Origin: an uncultured candidate division WPS-2 bacterium
Lineage (GTDB): Bacteria; Vulcanimicrobiota; Vulcanimicrobiia; Vulcanimicrobiales; Vulcanimicrobiaceae
Direction of reading: 5' to 3'
Assembly: GCA_937927945.1 (NCBI GenBank)
Contig: CALEYW010000055.1
Location: forward strand, 7,298-71,297
Length of the DNA: 64,000 bases
The position numbers and the translations under genes are program-made. Of the stretch, positions 9,560-17,542 are shown piece after piece. Under the pieces are notes generated by a model. That model worked only from the letters and a program-made list of their open reading frames with translations. It was not told where the DNA came from and did no database searches. Numbering within the stretch: the first letter of the stretch is position 1; every line of letters starts with the position of its first letter.

Positions 9560-12500
9560 ATGCAGACGGGGAACGCGGAGCACGCGCTGGTCGTACCGGT
9601 CGACCTCAAGGGTCTGCTGGTCGGCGAGTTCGACGTCGGCGGAGTCGGCGAATACGGCACGAGCCACTTCGCCAGGCTGCGCCCGCACTTCGAGAACATG
9701 CCGCACATCGACGCCGACGGAAACGTAACCGGCATCAACAAGCCGCCGCTCTCGCAGTACCTCCTCGCTCCCGACTTCCAGCAAGCGAGCGAATCCGATG
9801 CGCTGAATAGCGGGATGCATCTGCACTGGGCGCTTCCCGATGCGCTCACGCACGGCACGGCAGGCAACGCCGGACCGCTCACGTTCCCGCACGCGCCCGA
9901 TCGTTGGGTGGTGGTGCGAACCATCGCGACGACGAACGACGGCATCGTCTCGATCGCTCGGCGCGGCTGGGTGCTCGAGAGCAACGCCCTGAGCGATCCG
10001 AGCGCCATGAATACGTCGCGCGATCGGAGCTTCAACCGGTCGCCGACGGTCGTCCCGTACGTGCCGAATCCGGACGGCAGTGAGAACCCCGCGCCGTTCC
10101 GCGCGATGGGAACTGCCGCCCCGCTCGAGGACTACACGCCGGTGTCCGGCGGGAAGTACCAAACGCCTCATACGGCACTCGGGTACGGCGCCGTCGCCTT
10201 CGCGGCCACGTACGCCTTTTCGCAGAACGTGTTCGGCTTCTGGGATCCGTGTACCGACCTCGCTCCGCTCGTGCAAGGGCAGGCGCGCACGCTCTCGTAT
10301 GTGGTACTCGGCTGGTACGCCGCCGCTGCGACCGATCCGATCGCCGCGCTGGCGGCGAGCAGAAGCGACGTCGCAGCGTTCGTCGCGGCGCTCGAGAGCG
10401 AGCTGAAGTGGACGTGCGCGCTGGCCGGCGGGCCCGTGCCCGCGGCATCAGTATACCTCGGCGTGCTCGGCAGCGTGCCGGGCGACCTCACGCAGCGGTA
10501 CGTCGCCGAACGGACGGAGACCGCGCGCGCGGCAGTCGGGAACACGACAGCGGAAGCGTTCGCGGCGCTCCTCGCGCGCACCACGCCGGTCGGCGCGCAG
10601 CACGCGAACGCCGAGCGCATCCTCAACCTCGTACAGGTCGGCGAGTTCCAACGGCTCGCCGACCGCAGCACGCTGCTCGGCAGCGACGAGGCGCTGCATC
10701 GCGCGCAGTACGCGGGGCTGCCGGGCGGAACGGCGTGGACCGTGCGCCGTACGGCCGCGAGCGACGGCAGTCCGGCGATCTCGCGCGACGCCCTCGTCGG
10801 GATTGCAAACACGTCGATCGAGAGCTTACCGCCGGGCGCGGGCACGTCATTGACGGCGCTGAACGCAGCGCAGCGCGAGCTCGACACCGCACGGTTCGCC
10901 TACGAGCACGCCTGCAATCAGCTCTTCGCGGACTGGGTCAAGTACATCATGGTGGCTCACCCAGGGAACACGCACGTGCGCCCGGGGCTCACCGAGGCGA
11001 TCGCCGACGGATTCCTGCGATCCGGGCTGACCGCGCTCGCGACGCAGCAGGCGACGATCGCGCAGCTCGACACACACATACAGTCCGCGCGCCACGCGCT
11101 CGCGGTGTCGATCGGCCCCGCGTTCGAGCCGGTGGCGCAAGCCGCGCCGCGCTTCTTCACCCCGCACGACCCGGTGATCGTGCTGGCCGGTTCGGCAGTC
11201 GACGCCGATCCGCGCTACGGCGGCGACGGGCGCTTCGCGCACGGTCTGCTGCACTGCCGGCGCGACGACGCACTCTTGCAGAGCATGACGGTCGCCGGCA
11301 CCGGAACGCTCGACGCCGCTCACCTCACCGTCGGCCTGACGCCCAACGCCGCGGTTCCACTGCTCGCGGCGGCGGTCGCCGACGCGACGCTCGGCGACGC
11401 CGGACTCGCACCCTGGCTCGCCGCCCGGCTCGGCGCGAGCGCGGCGCAGCAGCCGGCGATCGCCGCGGCGATCGCTGCGGCGCAAACGGGATCGCCGCAG
11501 CCTGGGGCGCCGGCCGTGACGTTCGAGGGCACGCGCCCCTCACCGGTGGGCGTCGAGCAGTGGTCGCAGCCGTATCTTCCGCTGTTCCTGCAGTGGGAAG
11601 CGATCGTGAGTCCAGTCTTCCCGCTGCAGGATGCGCAGGGCAACGCGATACCCTACGATCCGGCGACGGTCACGACGCGCTACGAGTTGAGCGACGCCGA
11701 CACCGAGCTCGTGCTGCGCGCCGGGCAGACGCTGCCGCCGCTCGCAGCCACCGTCTACACGTATTCGGGCACGGTGCCGCTCTCGAGCCGCGTCGACGTC
11801 CCGTTCAAGAGCCAGGCGCAGAAGTATCTCGACACGCACGACGCGTCGAACCCGGTCATCCCGTTGCTGCAGAACGCGCTCGCGCAGCAGTTGCCGGTGA
11901 TGGCGCAGACGCTGCAGGGGTTCACCAACGCGTTGTGCCAGCGGTTGCAGATCCTGCAGATGCCGATCTACGATCCGCTGGGCCAGTTCGCGCAGCAGAG
12001 CCTCACGCAGCTCGTGGATGCCGCCGTCGGCCGCTTTCGCACGCTGGCGTCGCAGCCGGACCTCTTCTTCAACCCGCTGCGCGCGGGGCTCGTGCGGTTC
12101 ACGCGGCTGCGGGTCATCGACGCGTTCGGCCAGGCGGTCGACATCGACGTATCCGGACTGATCCCGGGCGAGGCGCTCGATGCGAAGAATCCGATCGCGC
12201 CGAACACGCTCGCGTTTCCTCCGCGGGTTGCCGCCGCGGTGCGCCTCGACGCGCAGTTCATCGCTCGCGACGGCGCCGGGCCGACCAATACCATCCCGAC
12301 GACGACCCCGATTTTCGGCTGGCTCGTCTACAACCACGTCGATGCCAACCTGATGGTCTACGACGGGGACGGCGTGGCCGTCGGCTCGTTCAACACCGTC
12401 GGCGAGCTCTGGATGCCGCCGCCGGGTCCCGTTACGGACACCCAACCGCCGCATGATCTCGCGAACTTCATCTCCGGTATAAAGCAGGCCGGCGATCCCG

Positions 12501-13246
12501 TGCGTTACGTGCGGTCGCTGATGCGCGCGCTGGACATCGCGTCGGAGACGATCACGTCGCCGAAGCTGCGCGAAGATCCGTCGCTCGCGCTGCTCCTATC
12601 GCGTCCGTTCGCATTGGCACGCCTGCGCCTCGGCACCGCGTTCATGGGCGGCACGCCGCTCGACCAAGGGTGGGACGCGTTCATCGCCGCGACGGCCGCC
12701 CCGGACGCGCCGCGCGCCGACGCAGCGATCGGCGGCGTGCGTTTCGGCGTCGACCTCGGCGACGTGACGAACGGCGAGGACGGTGTGGTCGGCTTCTTCC
12801 TCGACGGGGACGGCGCTTCGGACTACGCGGTGCTCTACGCGCCAGACCCGCGTATCGCCGATTCACCCCACGTCCTCACGCCCGTCGCCGAGACGCTTGC
12901 GGTCGACGCGGTCGGGACGCGGGATGCGATCGTCCTGTTCGACCCGCATTGCGCGCTGACGGCGACGACCGGCGTGGTCCCCGTCGTAACGCTCCAACTT
13001 CCGCCGGAGCACTACGCGCCGGCGCTCCAAAAGCTCGCCGTGACGTTCGGTGTGTTTCCGCTGCTGCGCAGCGGTACCGCGCCGGCGATCCCGCATCCCG
13101 AGATCCACGGCTACGACTGGACGTGGCTCTCGCTCGACGAGCAAACCTGGCTGTCGGAATCCGCCCCGGACGTTCAGACGACGAGCACCGCCCCCGCCGC
13201 AACGATCGTTCTCCAAGAAGGTTGGCTTCAGCTCAAATCGCAGTGA
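9560..13246 (+). CDS. Unknown giant protein with LHWALPDALTHG motif, fifth gene of the locus, 1228 aa
   Basis: No family name recognised. I place the start at ATG 9560, two bases after the preceding stop; the open frame extends upstream only as out-of-frame sequence of the previous gene. Near residue 90 it carries MHLHWALPDALTHG and soon afterwards FPHAPDRWVVVR, a motif pair I remember from other uncharacterised large bacterial proteins. A long middle section is Ala-rich and helical (residues 270-560), including a probable coiled coil near FADWVKYIM. Later parts alternate strands and loops. No signal peptide or membrane helix is present. As the last and largest gene of the locus, it may be the main body or a ligand-binding part of the putative complex. 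The motif recall needs a profile search. Confidence 0.7.
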   Translation: MQTGNAEHALVVPVDLKGLLVGEFDVGGVGEYGTSHFARLRPHFENMPHIDADGNVTGINKPPLSQYLLAPDFQQASESDALNSGMHLHWALPDALTHGTAGNAGPLTFPHAPDRWVVVRTIATTNDGIVSIARRGWVLESNALSDPSAMNTSRDRSFNRSPTVVPYVPNPDGSENPAPFRAMGTAAPLEDYTPVSGGKYQTPHTALGYGAVAFAATYAFSQNVFGFWDPCTDLAPLVQGQARTLSYVVLGWYAAAATDPIAALAASRSDVAAFVAALESELKWTCALAGGPVPAASVYLGVLGSVPGDLTQRYVAERTETARAAVGNTTAEAFAALLARTTPVGAQHANAERILNLVQVGEFQRLADRSTLLGSDEALHRAQYAGLPGGTAWTVRRTAASDGSPAISRDALVGIANTSIESLPPGAGTSLTALNAAQRELDTARFAYEHACNQLFADWVKYIMVAHPGNTHVRPGLTEAIADGFLRSGLTALATQQATIAQLDTHIQSARHALAVSIGPAFEPVAQAAPRFFTPHDPVIVLAGSAVDADPRYGGDGRFAHGLLHCRRDDALLQSMTVAGTGTLDAAHLTVGLTPNAAVPLLAAAVADATLGDAGLAPWLAARLGASAAQQPAIAAAIAAAQTGSPQPGAPAVTFEGTRPSPVGVEQWSQPYLPLFLQWEAIVSPVFPLQDAQGNAIPYDPATVTTRYELSDADTELVLRAGQTLPPLAATVYTYSGTVPLSSRVDVPFKSQAQKYLDTHDASNPVIPLLQNALAQQLPVMAQTLQGFTNALCQRLQILQMPIYDPLGQFAQQSLTQLVDAAVGRFRTLASQPDLFFNPLRAGLVRFTRLRVIDAFGQAVDIDVSGLIPGEALDAKNPIAPNTLAFPPRVAAAVRLDAQFIARDGAGPTNTIPTTTPIFGWLVYNHVDANLMVYDGDGVAVGSFNTVGELWMPPPGPVTDTQPPHDLANFISGIKQAGDPVRYVRSLMRALDIASETITSPKLREDPSLALLLSRPFALARLRLGTAFMGGTPLDQGWDAFIAATAAPDAPRADAAIGGVRFGVDLGDVTNGEDGVVGFFLDGDGASDYAVLYAPDPRIADSPHVLTPVAETLAVDAVGTRDAIVLFDPHCALTATTGVVPVVTLQLPPEHYAPALQKLAVTFGVFPLLRSGTAPAIPHPEIHGYDWTWLSLDEQTWLSESAPDVQTTSTAPAATIVLQEGWLQLKSQ

Positions 13247-13329
13247 CCGGCGAAGTACCGCCGCGTACGCCGAAGCGACACCATCGCCCGTATCTCGACA
13301 CGACGACCGGCCGTGAAGTGCCGACTCCG

Positions 13330-13429
13330 GCAACGTCGCCGCAGCACGGAGTTCACGAGCCGGCGCTACGTTTCGGCGGATGTCCCTTCGTCCTGCAATC
13401 GACGCGGCGCCCGATGCGCGCGCCGCGAT
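13330..13429 (+). repeat. Diverged duplicate of the upstream region and first codons of the 14091 gene
   Basis: Bases 13330-13429 align without gaps to 14041-14140, differing at about 17 of 100 positions by eye. The copied part covers about 50 bases upstream of the protease start plus its first 16 codons. The copy still reads MSLRPAIDAAPDARAAM, against MSIRPAVDAAPDARAA in the real gene, and then diverges completely. The isochorismatase-like gene lies between the copies. It looks like the scar of a tandem duplication or an insertion that separated a gene from its old 5' end. Confidence 0.75.
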
Positions 13430-13483
13430 GAAGCACGAATCGAAAGGCGGAAGTCGGGGTCCCGGGCGGCGAAAACCCGACCC

Positions 13484-14005
13484 ATGGCGACGGCTCTCCT
13501 TGTGGTTGACATCCAACGTGCGTTGGCGGACTATCTCGATCCGGCCCGGCGCGTCGACTTCCTCGAAACGGTCGCGGTATTGCTCGAGCGAGCGCGCTGG
13601 GCGAACGTCCGCGTCGTCTACGTTCGTCACAATGACGACGAGCTGCGGGCGGGCACGAACGAGTGGGAGATCGCCGAGGAGATCGCGCCGCGTCCCAGCG
13701 AGCCCATCGTCGACAAGCGGTATCGCGACGCGTTCCGGGAAACGGACCTCGCCGACGTTCTGACGCGGCTCGCGGCCGATCACGTCGTCGTCTGCGGCAT
13801 GCAGACAGAATTCTGCATCGATGCGACCATCCGCGAGGCGGAACGCCGCGGCTATCGCGTGACGCTCGTCGAGGACGCCCACGCGACGTATCCCGTCGAC
13901 GGCGCGACGGAAGAACAGATTCGCGCACAGATCCATCGCGTTGCGCGGGGAAGCGTCGCCGCGATCGTCCCAGCCGCCGAGTTGTTCGACCCCGCCGTGC
14001 GCTGA
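13484..14005 (+). CDS. Isochorismatase-family cysteine hydrolase, 173 aa
   Basis: The protein has the family's catalytic triad in order: Asp in ALLVVDIQ (about residue 8), Lys in IVDKRYRD (about 76) and Cys in VVVCGMQTEFCID (about 106). Members hydrolyse isochorismate, nicotinamide, carbamoyl groups or related amides through the Cys; the sequence alone does not fix the substrate. At 173 residues it is a compact but complete member. I chose the ATG at 13484 because the fold begins right there; the frame continues upstream through the duplicated segment, which is not part of the fold. No strong ribosome-binding site is seen. It is likely cytosolic. Confidence 0.85.
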   Translation: MATALLVVDIQRALADYLDPARRVDFLETVAVLLERARWANVRVVYVRHNDDELRAGTNEWEIAEEIAPRPSEPIVDKRYRDAFRETDLADVLTRLAADHVVVCGMQTEFCIDATIREAERRGYRVTLVEDAHATYPVDGATEEQIRAQIHRVARGSVAAIVPAAELFDPAVR

Positions 14006-14040
14006 ACGGCCACGGCGTTCAGCCGGGTCGAGCCTTTTCA

Positions 14041-14140
14041 GCAACATCCCCGAAGCATAGAGTTCACGGCGCACCGCTACGCTCCGGCGGATGTCCATTC
14101 GTCCCGCAGTCGATGCGGCGCCCGACGCGCGCGCCGCGAT
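14041..14140 (+). repeat. Second copy of the 100-base duplicated segment (5' end of the 14091 gene)
   Basis: This is the intact partner of the segment at 13330-13429. It contains the upstream region and first 16 codons of the protease gene. The similarity ends abruptly at codon 17 of the gene. Confidence 0.75.
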
Positions 14141-14645
14141 CGATGCCGTGCTCGACCGATTCGGAACCGGCGCGCTGCGCGTCGCTGCCTCGGCCGGAAC
14201 CCAGCTCGTACACCTCCGCGCCGACGAACGATATCGCGATCGTTCGCCCGTGCTGCGCCGTCTCGCGTCCGGTGTCGACGATTGGCCCGTTCCGCCGGCG
14301 GGACTCTTCGTCGTGGAAGAGCGCACGATCTACCTGCGTTCGACCTCGCCGATGACCGTGGCGCACGAGTTCGCCCACGCGCTCGACTGCGCGCTCGGCG
14401 GCGGCGTCTACCTCAGCGGCGTCGACCCGCGGATCCGGCGCGCGTTCGCCGAGACGCGCGCGTTCGTCACGCCCTACGCCGCTTCGGGGCTCGACGAGTA
14501 CTTCGCCGAGGCGATGCGCGCCTGGGTCGAGGCGAACGACGCGCGCTCACCCTGGCCGCGCGCGACGCGCGCACGACTCCGTCAGCTGGATCCCGCGATG
14601 TGCTCGATTCTGGAGAGCTTATTTGCCAACGATCTCGCGGCGTGA
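14091..14645 (+). CDS. Anthrax lethal factor-like (ATLF) zinc metalloprotease domain protein, 184 aa
   Basis: Residues 89-99 read TVAHEFAHALD, an HExxH zinc motif, and a downstream EYFAEAMRAW supplies the likely third ligand Glu. Between them lies FVTPYAASGLDEYFAE. This spacing is the one I associate with the C-terminal peptidase domain of anthrax lethal factor and its bacterial relatives. The protein has no signal peptide and is little more than the domain, so its target is probably cytosolic unless it is exported by other means. The ATG at 14091 follows a weak GGCGG. Its 5' end is duplicated upstream at 13330. The 3' end faces the outer-membrane gene across an inverted repeat. Domain family likely; substrate unknown. 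Confidence 0.7.
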   Translation: MSIRPAVDAAPDARAAIDAVLDRFGTGALRVAASAGTQLVHLRADERYRDRSPVLRRLASGVDDWPVPPAGLFVVEERTIYLRSTSPMTVAHEFAHALDCALGGGVYLSGVDPRIRRAFAETRAFVTPYAASGLDEYFAEAMRAWVEANDARSPWPRATRARLRQLDPAMCSILESLFANDLAA

Positions 14646-14652
14646 GGCGCGG

Positions 14653-14694
14653 GCGCCGGCAGGCAGGCGATAGTGTCGAGCTGCGTGCCGGCGC
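14653..14694. terminator. 9-bp inverted repeat between convergent genes
   Basis: GCGCCGGCA (14653-14661) pairs perfectly with TGCCGGCGC (14686-14694) across a 24-base loop. It lies between two convergent genes. There is no T-run, so it may only slow or stabilise transcript ends. Confidence 0.4.
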
Positions 14695-14702
14695 GTTCGC
14701 CG

Positions 14703-15632
14703 TCAGAAATGGATGCCTATCCCGGTTATGACTCCGCTGTCCGACAAATACGTCGGGGCGTTCTTCTTGGCATATGCGTAGTCACCGATCACGCCGAATT
14801 CGACGAACACCGGGATGCGCGGCGCGTGGATTTCGATGCCGAACGAGTATTTGTACAATCCGTATTGCACGAAACTGCCGGAACCGAATTGCGGATACCA
14901 CAGGTAACTGCCGAAGAACGACGCGTTCCTTTCATTGAAGTCCGGCAACTTTTCGATGCCGACCCCGAAGCCTTGGAGGTTCGGATACTTGAAGCTGTTT
15001 CGACGCTGGGCGAAACTTGCGACGAGGTGCACGCGTGGAAACGGTATGCCGACGCCGACGCGTGCATCCCAGTCGGTTTGGTGAGCGAAGAAGCTTGGGA
15101 CCAGCGCTTCTCCGCCGCCGATGAGCCCTACTGGTGCGGTTTGGTGGAGGAACTGGAAGTGGTCGAAGTTGTATTCGGCCATCACGTTCAGTTTGTTGAA
15201 CGGAAACGCTATCGCTGCGCGGCCGGCGGCGCTTTGCTTGCCGTTCTCGCCGAGGAGGTTGAATTCGTTCCGGGTGTACGTCCCCCATAGGTAGTCGCCG
15301 GCGACGAAGACCTCGGGACCACGAAGGGACCCCCAGGCCGACCGAGCCGGGGCGGTCGTTGCGCCGGGGACTGCGGCCGGTGACGCCCCGGGGACTGCGG
15401 CCGGTGACGCCGCGGGCATTGCGGCCGGCGATGCCGCGGGCACTCCGGCGGGCGATGCCGCGGGCACTCCGGCGGGCGATGCCGCGGGCACTCCGGCCGG
15501 CGATGCCGCAGGCACTCCGGCGGGCGATGGCGCGCTGGTTGGCATCGTTGGGCTGGTTTGTGCGGCGGCAGTGCGGGCGCTCAGAACAATGGTCAAGAGG
15601 GCCAGGAGCGCCCCCATGTGCGATCTGGTCAT
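14703..15632 (-). CDS. Outer-membrane beta-barrel protein with Ala/Pro repeat linker, 309 aa
   Basis: The start is ATG 15630-15632 (complement), preceded by AAGGA about ten bases upstream; it opens a signal peptide MTRSHMGALLALLTIVLSAR with an AAA cleavage region. An Ala/Pro-rich linker (about residues 28-95) holds repeats of SPAGVPAA. The remainder, about 200 residues, alternates aromatic and polar residues in short strands and ends with GIGIHF, a terminal aromatic residue typical of barrels inserted by BamA. The linker could span periplasm or wall. A second upstream ATG at 15776 would give an unlikely signal. A 20-base palindrome lies about 160 bases upstream of the start. Cargo or function is unknown. 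Confidence 0.7.
   Translation of the reverse strand: MTRSHMGALLALLTIVLSARTAAAQTSPTMPTSAPSPAGVPAASPAGVPAASPAGVPAASPAGVPAASPAAMPAASPAAVPGASPAAVPGATTAPARSAWGSLRGPEVFVAGDYLWGTYTRNEFNLLGENGKQSAAGRAAIAFPFNKLNVMAEYNFDHFQFLHQTAPVGLIGGGEALVPSFFAHQTDWDARVGVGIPFPRVHLVASFAQRRNSFKYPNLQGFGVGIEKLPDFNERNASFFGSYLWYPQFGSGSFVQYGLYKYSFGIEIHAPRIPVFVEFGVIGDYAYAKKNAPTYLSDSGVITGIGIHF
15364..15531 (-). repeat. 24-bp tandem repeat encoding SPAGVPAA units
   Basis: About seven copies of a 24-base unit lie in the linker of the barrel gene. The inner four are nearly identical (minus-strand codons for Ser-Pro-Ala-Gly-Val-Pro-Ala-Ala). Outer copies drift to SPAAMPAA or SPAAVPGA. Copy number may vary between strains by slippage. 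Confidence 0.8.
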
Positions 15633-15792
15633 AAGAGAAATTGTCCTTGCTGATGTGTTCACGCCGTATCGACAGGCGCGCTGCACTCCTTCGAGGCCCA
15701 GCGCGTTCGTTGTACGGCGCTGCGTGCGAATTTGAAGCTTGCGAGATTCTCGGTGCGTGTTTTGCTTCAGGGGCATTTCTCGTAACGGTCAC

Positions 15793-15812
15793 GGACAATT
15801 GCGCAATTGTCC
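15793..15812. promoter_or_regulatory. Perfect 20-bp palindrome GGACAATTGCGCAATTGTCC
   Basis: The palindrome is perfect over 20 bases. It lies about 160 bases upstream of the barrel gene (minus) and 510 bases upstream of the gene at 16322 (plus). Its arms contain GACAATTG, the core also found at 1683-1694. It is a strong candidate binding site for a dimeric repressor or response regulator. Confidence 0.6.
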
Positions 15813-16321
15813 AACTAAAGCGCGACGACACGATGACCGGGTCCGATGGTTGCACAAATATGGGAGCGTGCGGAGTATCATTCGTTTCACGTTCGCGTGT
15901 CGCTAGCACGTTGTGCTACACGGCGGCGCGTCGCCGGGCTTTTCGGCAAACAGTCGATGGATCGCCCGCAGCGCGGCAGTTTTTATGACAGTTTTGTCGC
16001 GGCAGCGAATGGGCTCGCGAACAAAGGCGGCAATGGAGGTGTTCGCGCGCAATGCGTATTATGCGACTGAAAGTTGTTCTATCTAATTTTGGCATTCTCG
16101 AGATACGGTTCGCATCGCCTACGATGGTGTAACGTTGCGTGACGTCGGCGATGCTGATACGCAGTCGAAGGGGCTTTCATCTGCGTTGCGTGCGCTTCGG
16201 CGCTGCGCGCCGATCGCCGCGATCGACCAAGGGGCGTTCGCGCGTGGCGCGTTTCCGCGACTGATAGCGCGCCCAGGCGTGCGCGCAGAGCGGGCCGAAT
16301 CGCGCTCCCCGGAGGTGCAGC
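15813..16321. other. Intergenic region, no gene recognised
   Basis: About 500 bases separate the divergent barrel and secreted-protein genes. Base composition is less GC-rich than the surroundings in places, as in promoters. A TATTAT at 16057-16062 sits in TGCGTATTATGCGACT, which recurs at the promoter of the gene at 33897. No open frame here looks like a real protein, and no tRNA or other RNA family was recognised. Confidence 0.5.
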
Positions 16322-16908
16322 ATGCGTCATGCTCTGTTCAAAACGTGTATCGCCGCGATCGCGGTCGTCGCCCTCGTCGTGCCGGCGCAGGGTGAAGCCG
16401 GCTTTAAGGTGCGGGACGCCGGTGGTAATGAGGTGGGTGAGCTGGCCGGCAGCTGGTCTCCCCACGCCCCGGACCCGGGCCACTGGTACTTCAAGTATCG
16501 CCTCGCGCGCGCCGACGCCGTCTGGCTCTATGCGAGAAAGAACCGTCTCGAAACCCTGACGGGTCCGGGCGACAACAGAGCGCTCTTCACGACCGCGGAC
16601 TGCAGCGGCAAGGACATGTTCGTGACGATCTCGTGGCCGCCGCGCGCGCTCAGTCGCCGCGCGATGGTGCTGCCCGGTGGGCCCGCGGATCGGGCTCCGA
16701 ACGCGTGGCTGTGGTCTCGGCCTCACGGGCGTCGCGCGTCGTGCCGGAGGCCGGCACGGTCTTCCGCTCCCAATGGACTGAAGGCGGCGGATGTGCGCCC
16801 TACCCTGCGCCGCGCTACACCTTCACGGGATCGGCCGGCGGCTTTTGGATGCATCCCGTCGAGGATCTGTACGTGAAGTACCAGCGTCCGTTTCAAGTCG
16901 GACCTTGA
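16322..16908 (+). pseudogene. Secreted protein with internal frameshift
   Basis: The gene starts at ATG 16322 after a GGAGG six bases upstream and encodes a signal peptide (MRHALFKTCIAAIAVVALVV, cleavage near AQG). The first frame makes sense to about position 16660 (DMFVTISWPPRALSRR). After that the sensible continuation is in another frame, ending with RYTFTGSAGGFWMHPVEDLY and a stop at 16908. One base gained or lost near 16660-16690, a run rich in G and C, would restore a single protein of about 195 residues. I cannot tell a real mutation from a sequencing error. The family is unknown. The next gene starts seven bases later. Confidence 0.55.
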
Positions 16909-16915
16909 GTCGGCG

Positions 16916-17302
16916 ATGGCGACGCGACGCACCGACCTGACGGTCACGCAGCTCCAGGAGCAGATCTTCGCGCGCGAAGGGTTTCGCGTTTCGTTCGAAC
17001 GGCTCGGGAAGTCGGACGCTCCGCTGCCGCCGTACGACTGCCCGGTGATGGCCCCGACGGGCTGGAAAGTCTCGGATTGGCAGCGTGTGCGGCTCGCGCC
17101 CTACGTCCTGCTCTTTCGCGGGGTCACGATTTACCGCGGCGACGACAAGCCGATCGCGCGCGACGTCAAGCTCGGCCACCTGCGCGACAGCTACTACGAG
17201 GCGGCGTACGGAACGCTCGAGCCGGAACCTCCGCCCGACAATCTCGTGCAGCTCGACTCGGCGCGCTCGCGCAAGGCGCCGGGGAAGAACGACTTGACCT
17301 AG
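16916..17302 (+). CDS. Hypothetical protein, 128 aa
   Basis: The family is not recognised. The protein is polar, without signal peptide or membrane helix. The N-terminal part (TQLQEQIFAREGFRV) looks like a helix that could bind a partner, followed by short strands (VRLAPYVLLFRGVTIYRGDD) and a Pro-rich, charged tail. It begins seven bases after the broken secreted gene and may have been cotranscribed with it. It ends converging on the gene at 17299 with a few bases of overlap. Confidence 0.55.
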   Translation: MATRRTDLTVTQLQEQIFAREGFRVSFERLGKSDAPLPPYDCPVMAPTGWKVSDWQRVRLAPYVLLFRGVTIYRGDDKPIARDVKLGHLRDSYYEAAYGTLEPEPPPDNLVQLDSARSRKAPGKNDLT

Positions 17303-17535
17303 CCGGCTTTCGCGACGTAGACGTAGCGCCCGGGCATCCATTCGCAGACGCTGCCGTCGCGCATCACGAACGATTCGCAGCCGTCGACGTCGGCATTGAA
17401 GTCGGCGTTGAGGGATTTGGTGCGCGGCCAATCCACGTTCGCATCGCCGCGCGCGGCCGCGCGCGCTTTCTGATACGAGAACTGCGGCGACTTCGCGATC
17501 GCGTTGAGCGCGCGGGCCAGCGCTTGCGCTTGCAC
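17299..17535 (-). CDS. Small hypothetical protein downstream of cytochrome c, 78 aa
   Basis: The frame begins at a GTG (17533-17535, complement), eight bases after the cytochrome stop, on the same strand. The N-terminus is Ala-rich and helical. The C-terminal third (DGCESFVMRDGSVCEWMPGRYVYV) has two Cys and several aromatics and could be a small folded domain. No signal peptide is evident, which is odd if it acts with a periplasmic cytochrome. An earlier start inside the cytochrome gene is possible. Confidence 0.45.
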   Translation of the reverse strand: MQAQALARALNAIAKSPQFSYQKARAAARGDANVDWPRTKSLNADFNADVDGCESFVMRDGSVCEWMPGRYVYVAKAG

Positions 17536-17542
17536 GTAACGG

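Noticed and set aside
1868..13246. Phage tail or contractile injection cluster
   Set aside because: No sheath, tube, baseplate, AAA+ or lysozyme-type protein was recognised among the five.
14653..14694. Attachment site for a mobile element
   Set aside because: Only an inverted repeat between convergent genes; no integrase or direct repeat was found.
15364..15531. 24-bp repeat as a CRISPR array
   Set aside because: The units are contiguous without spacers and code for a regular octapeptide.
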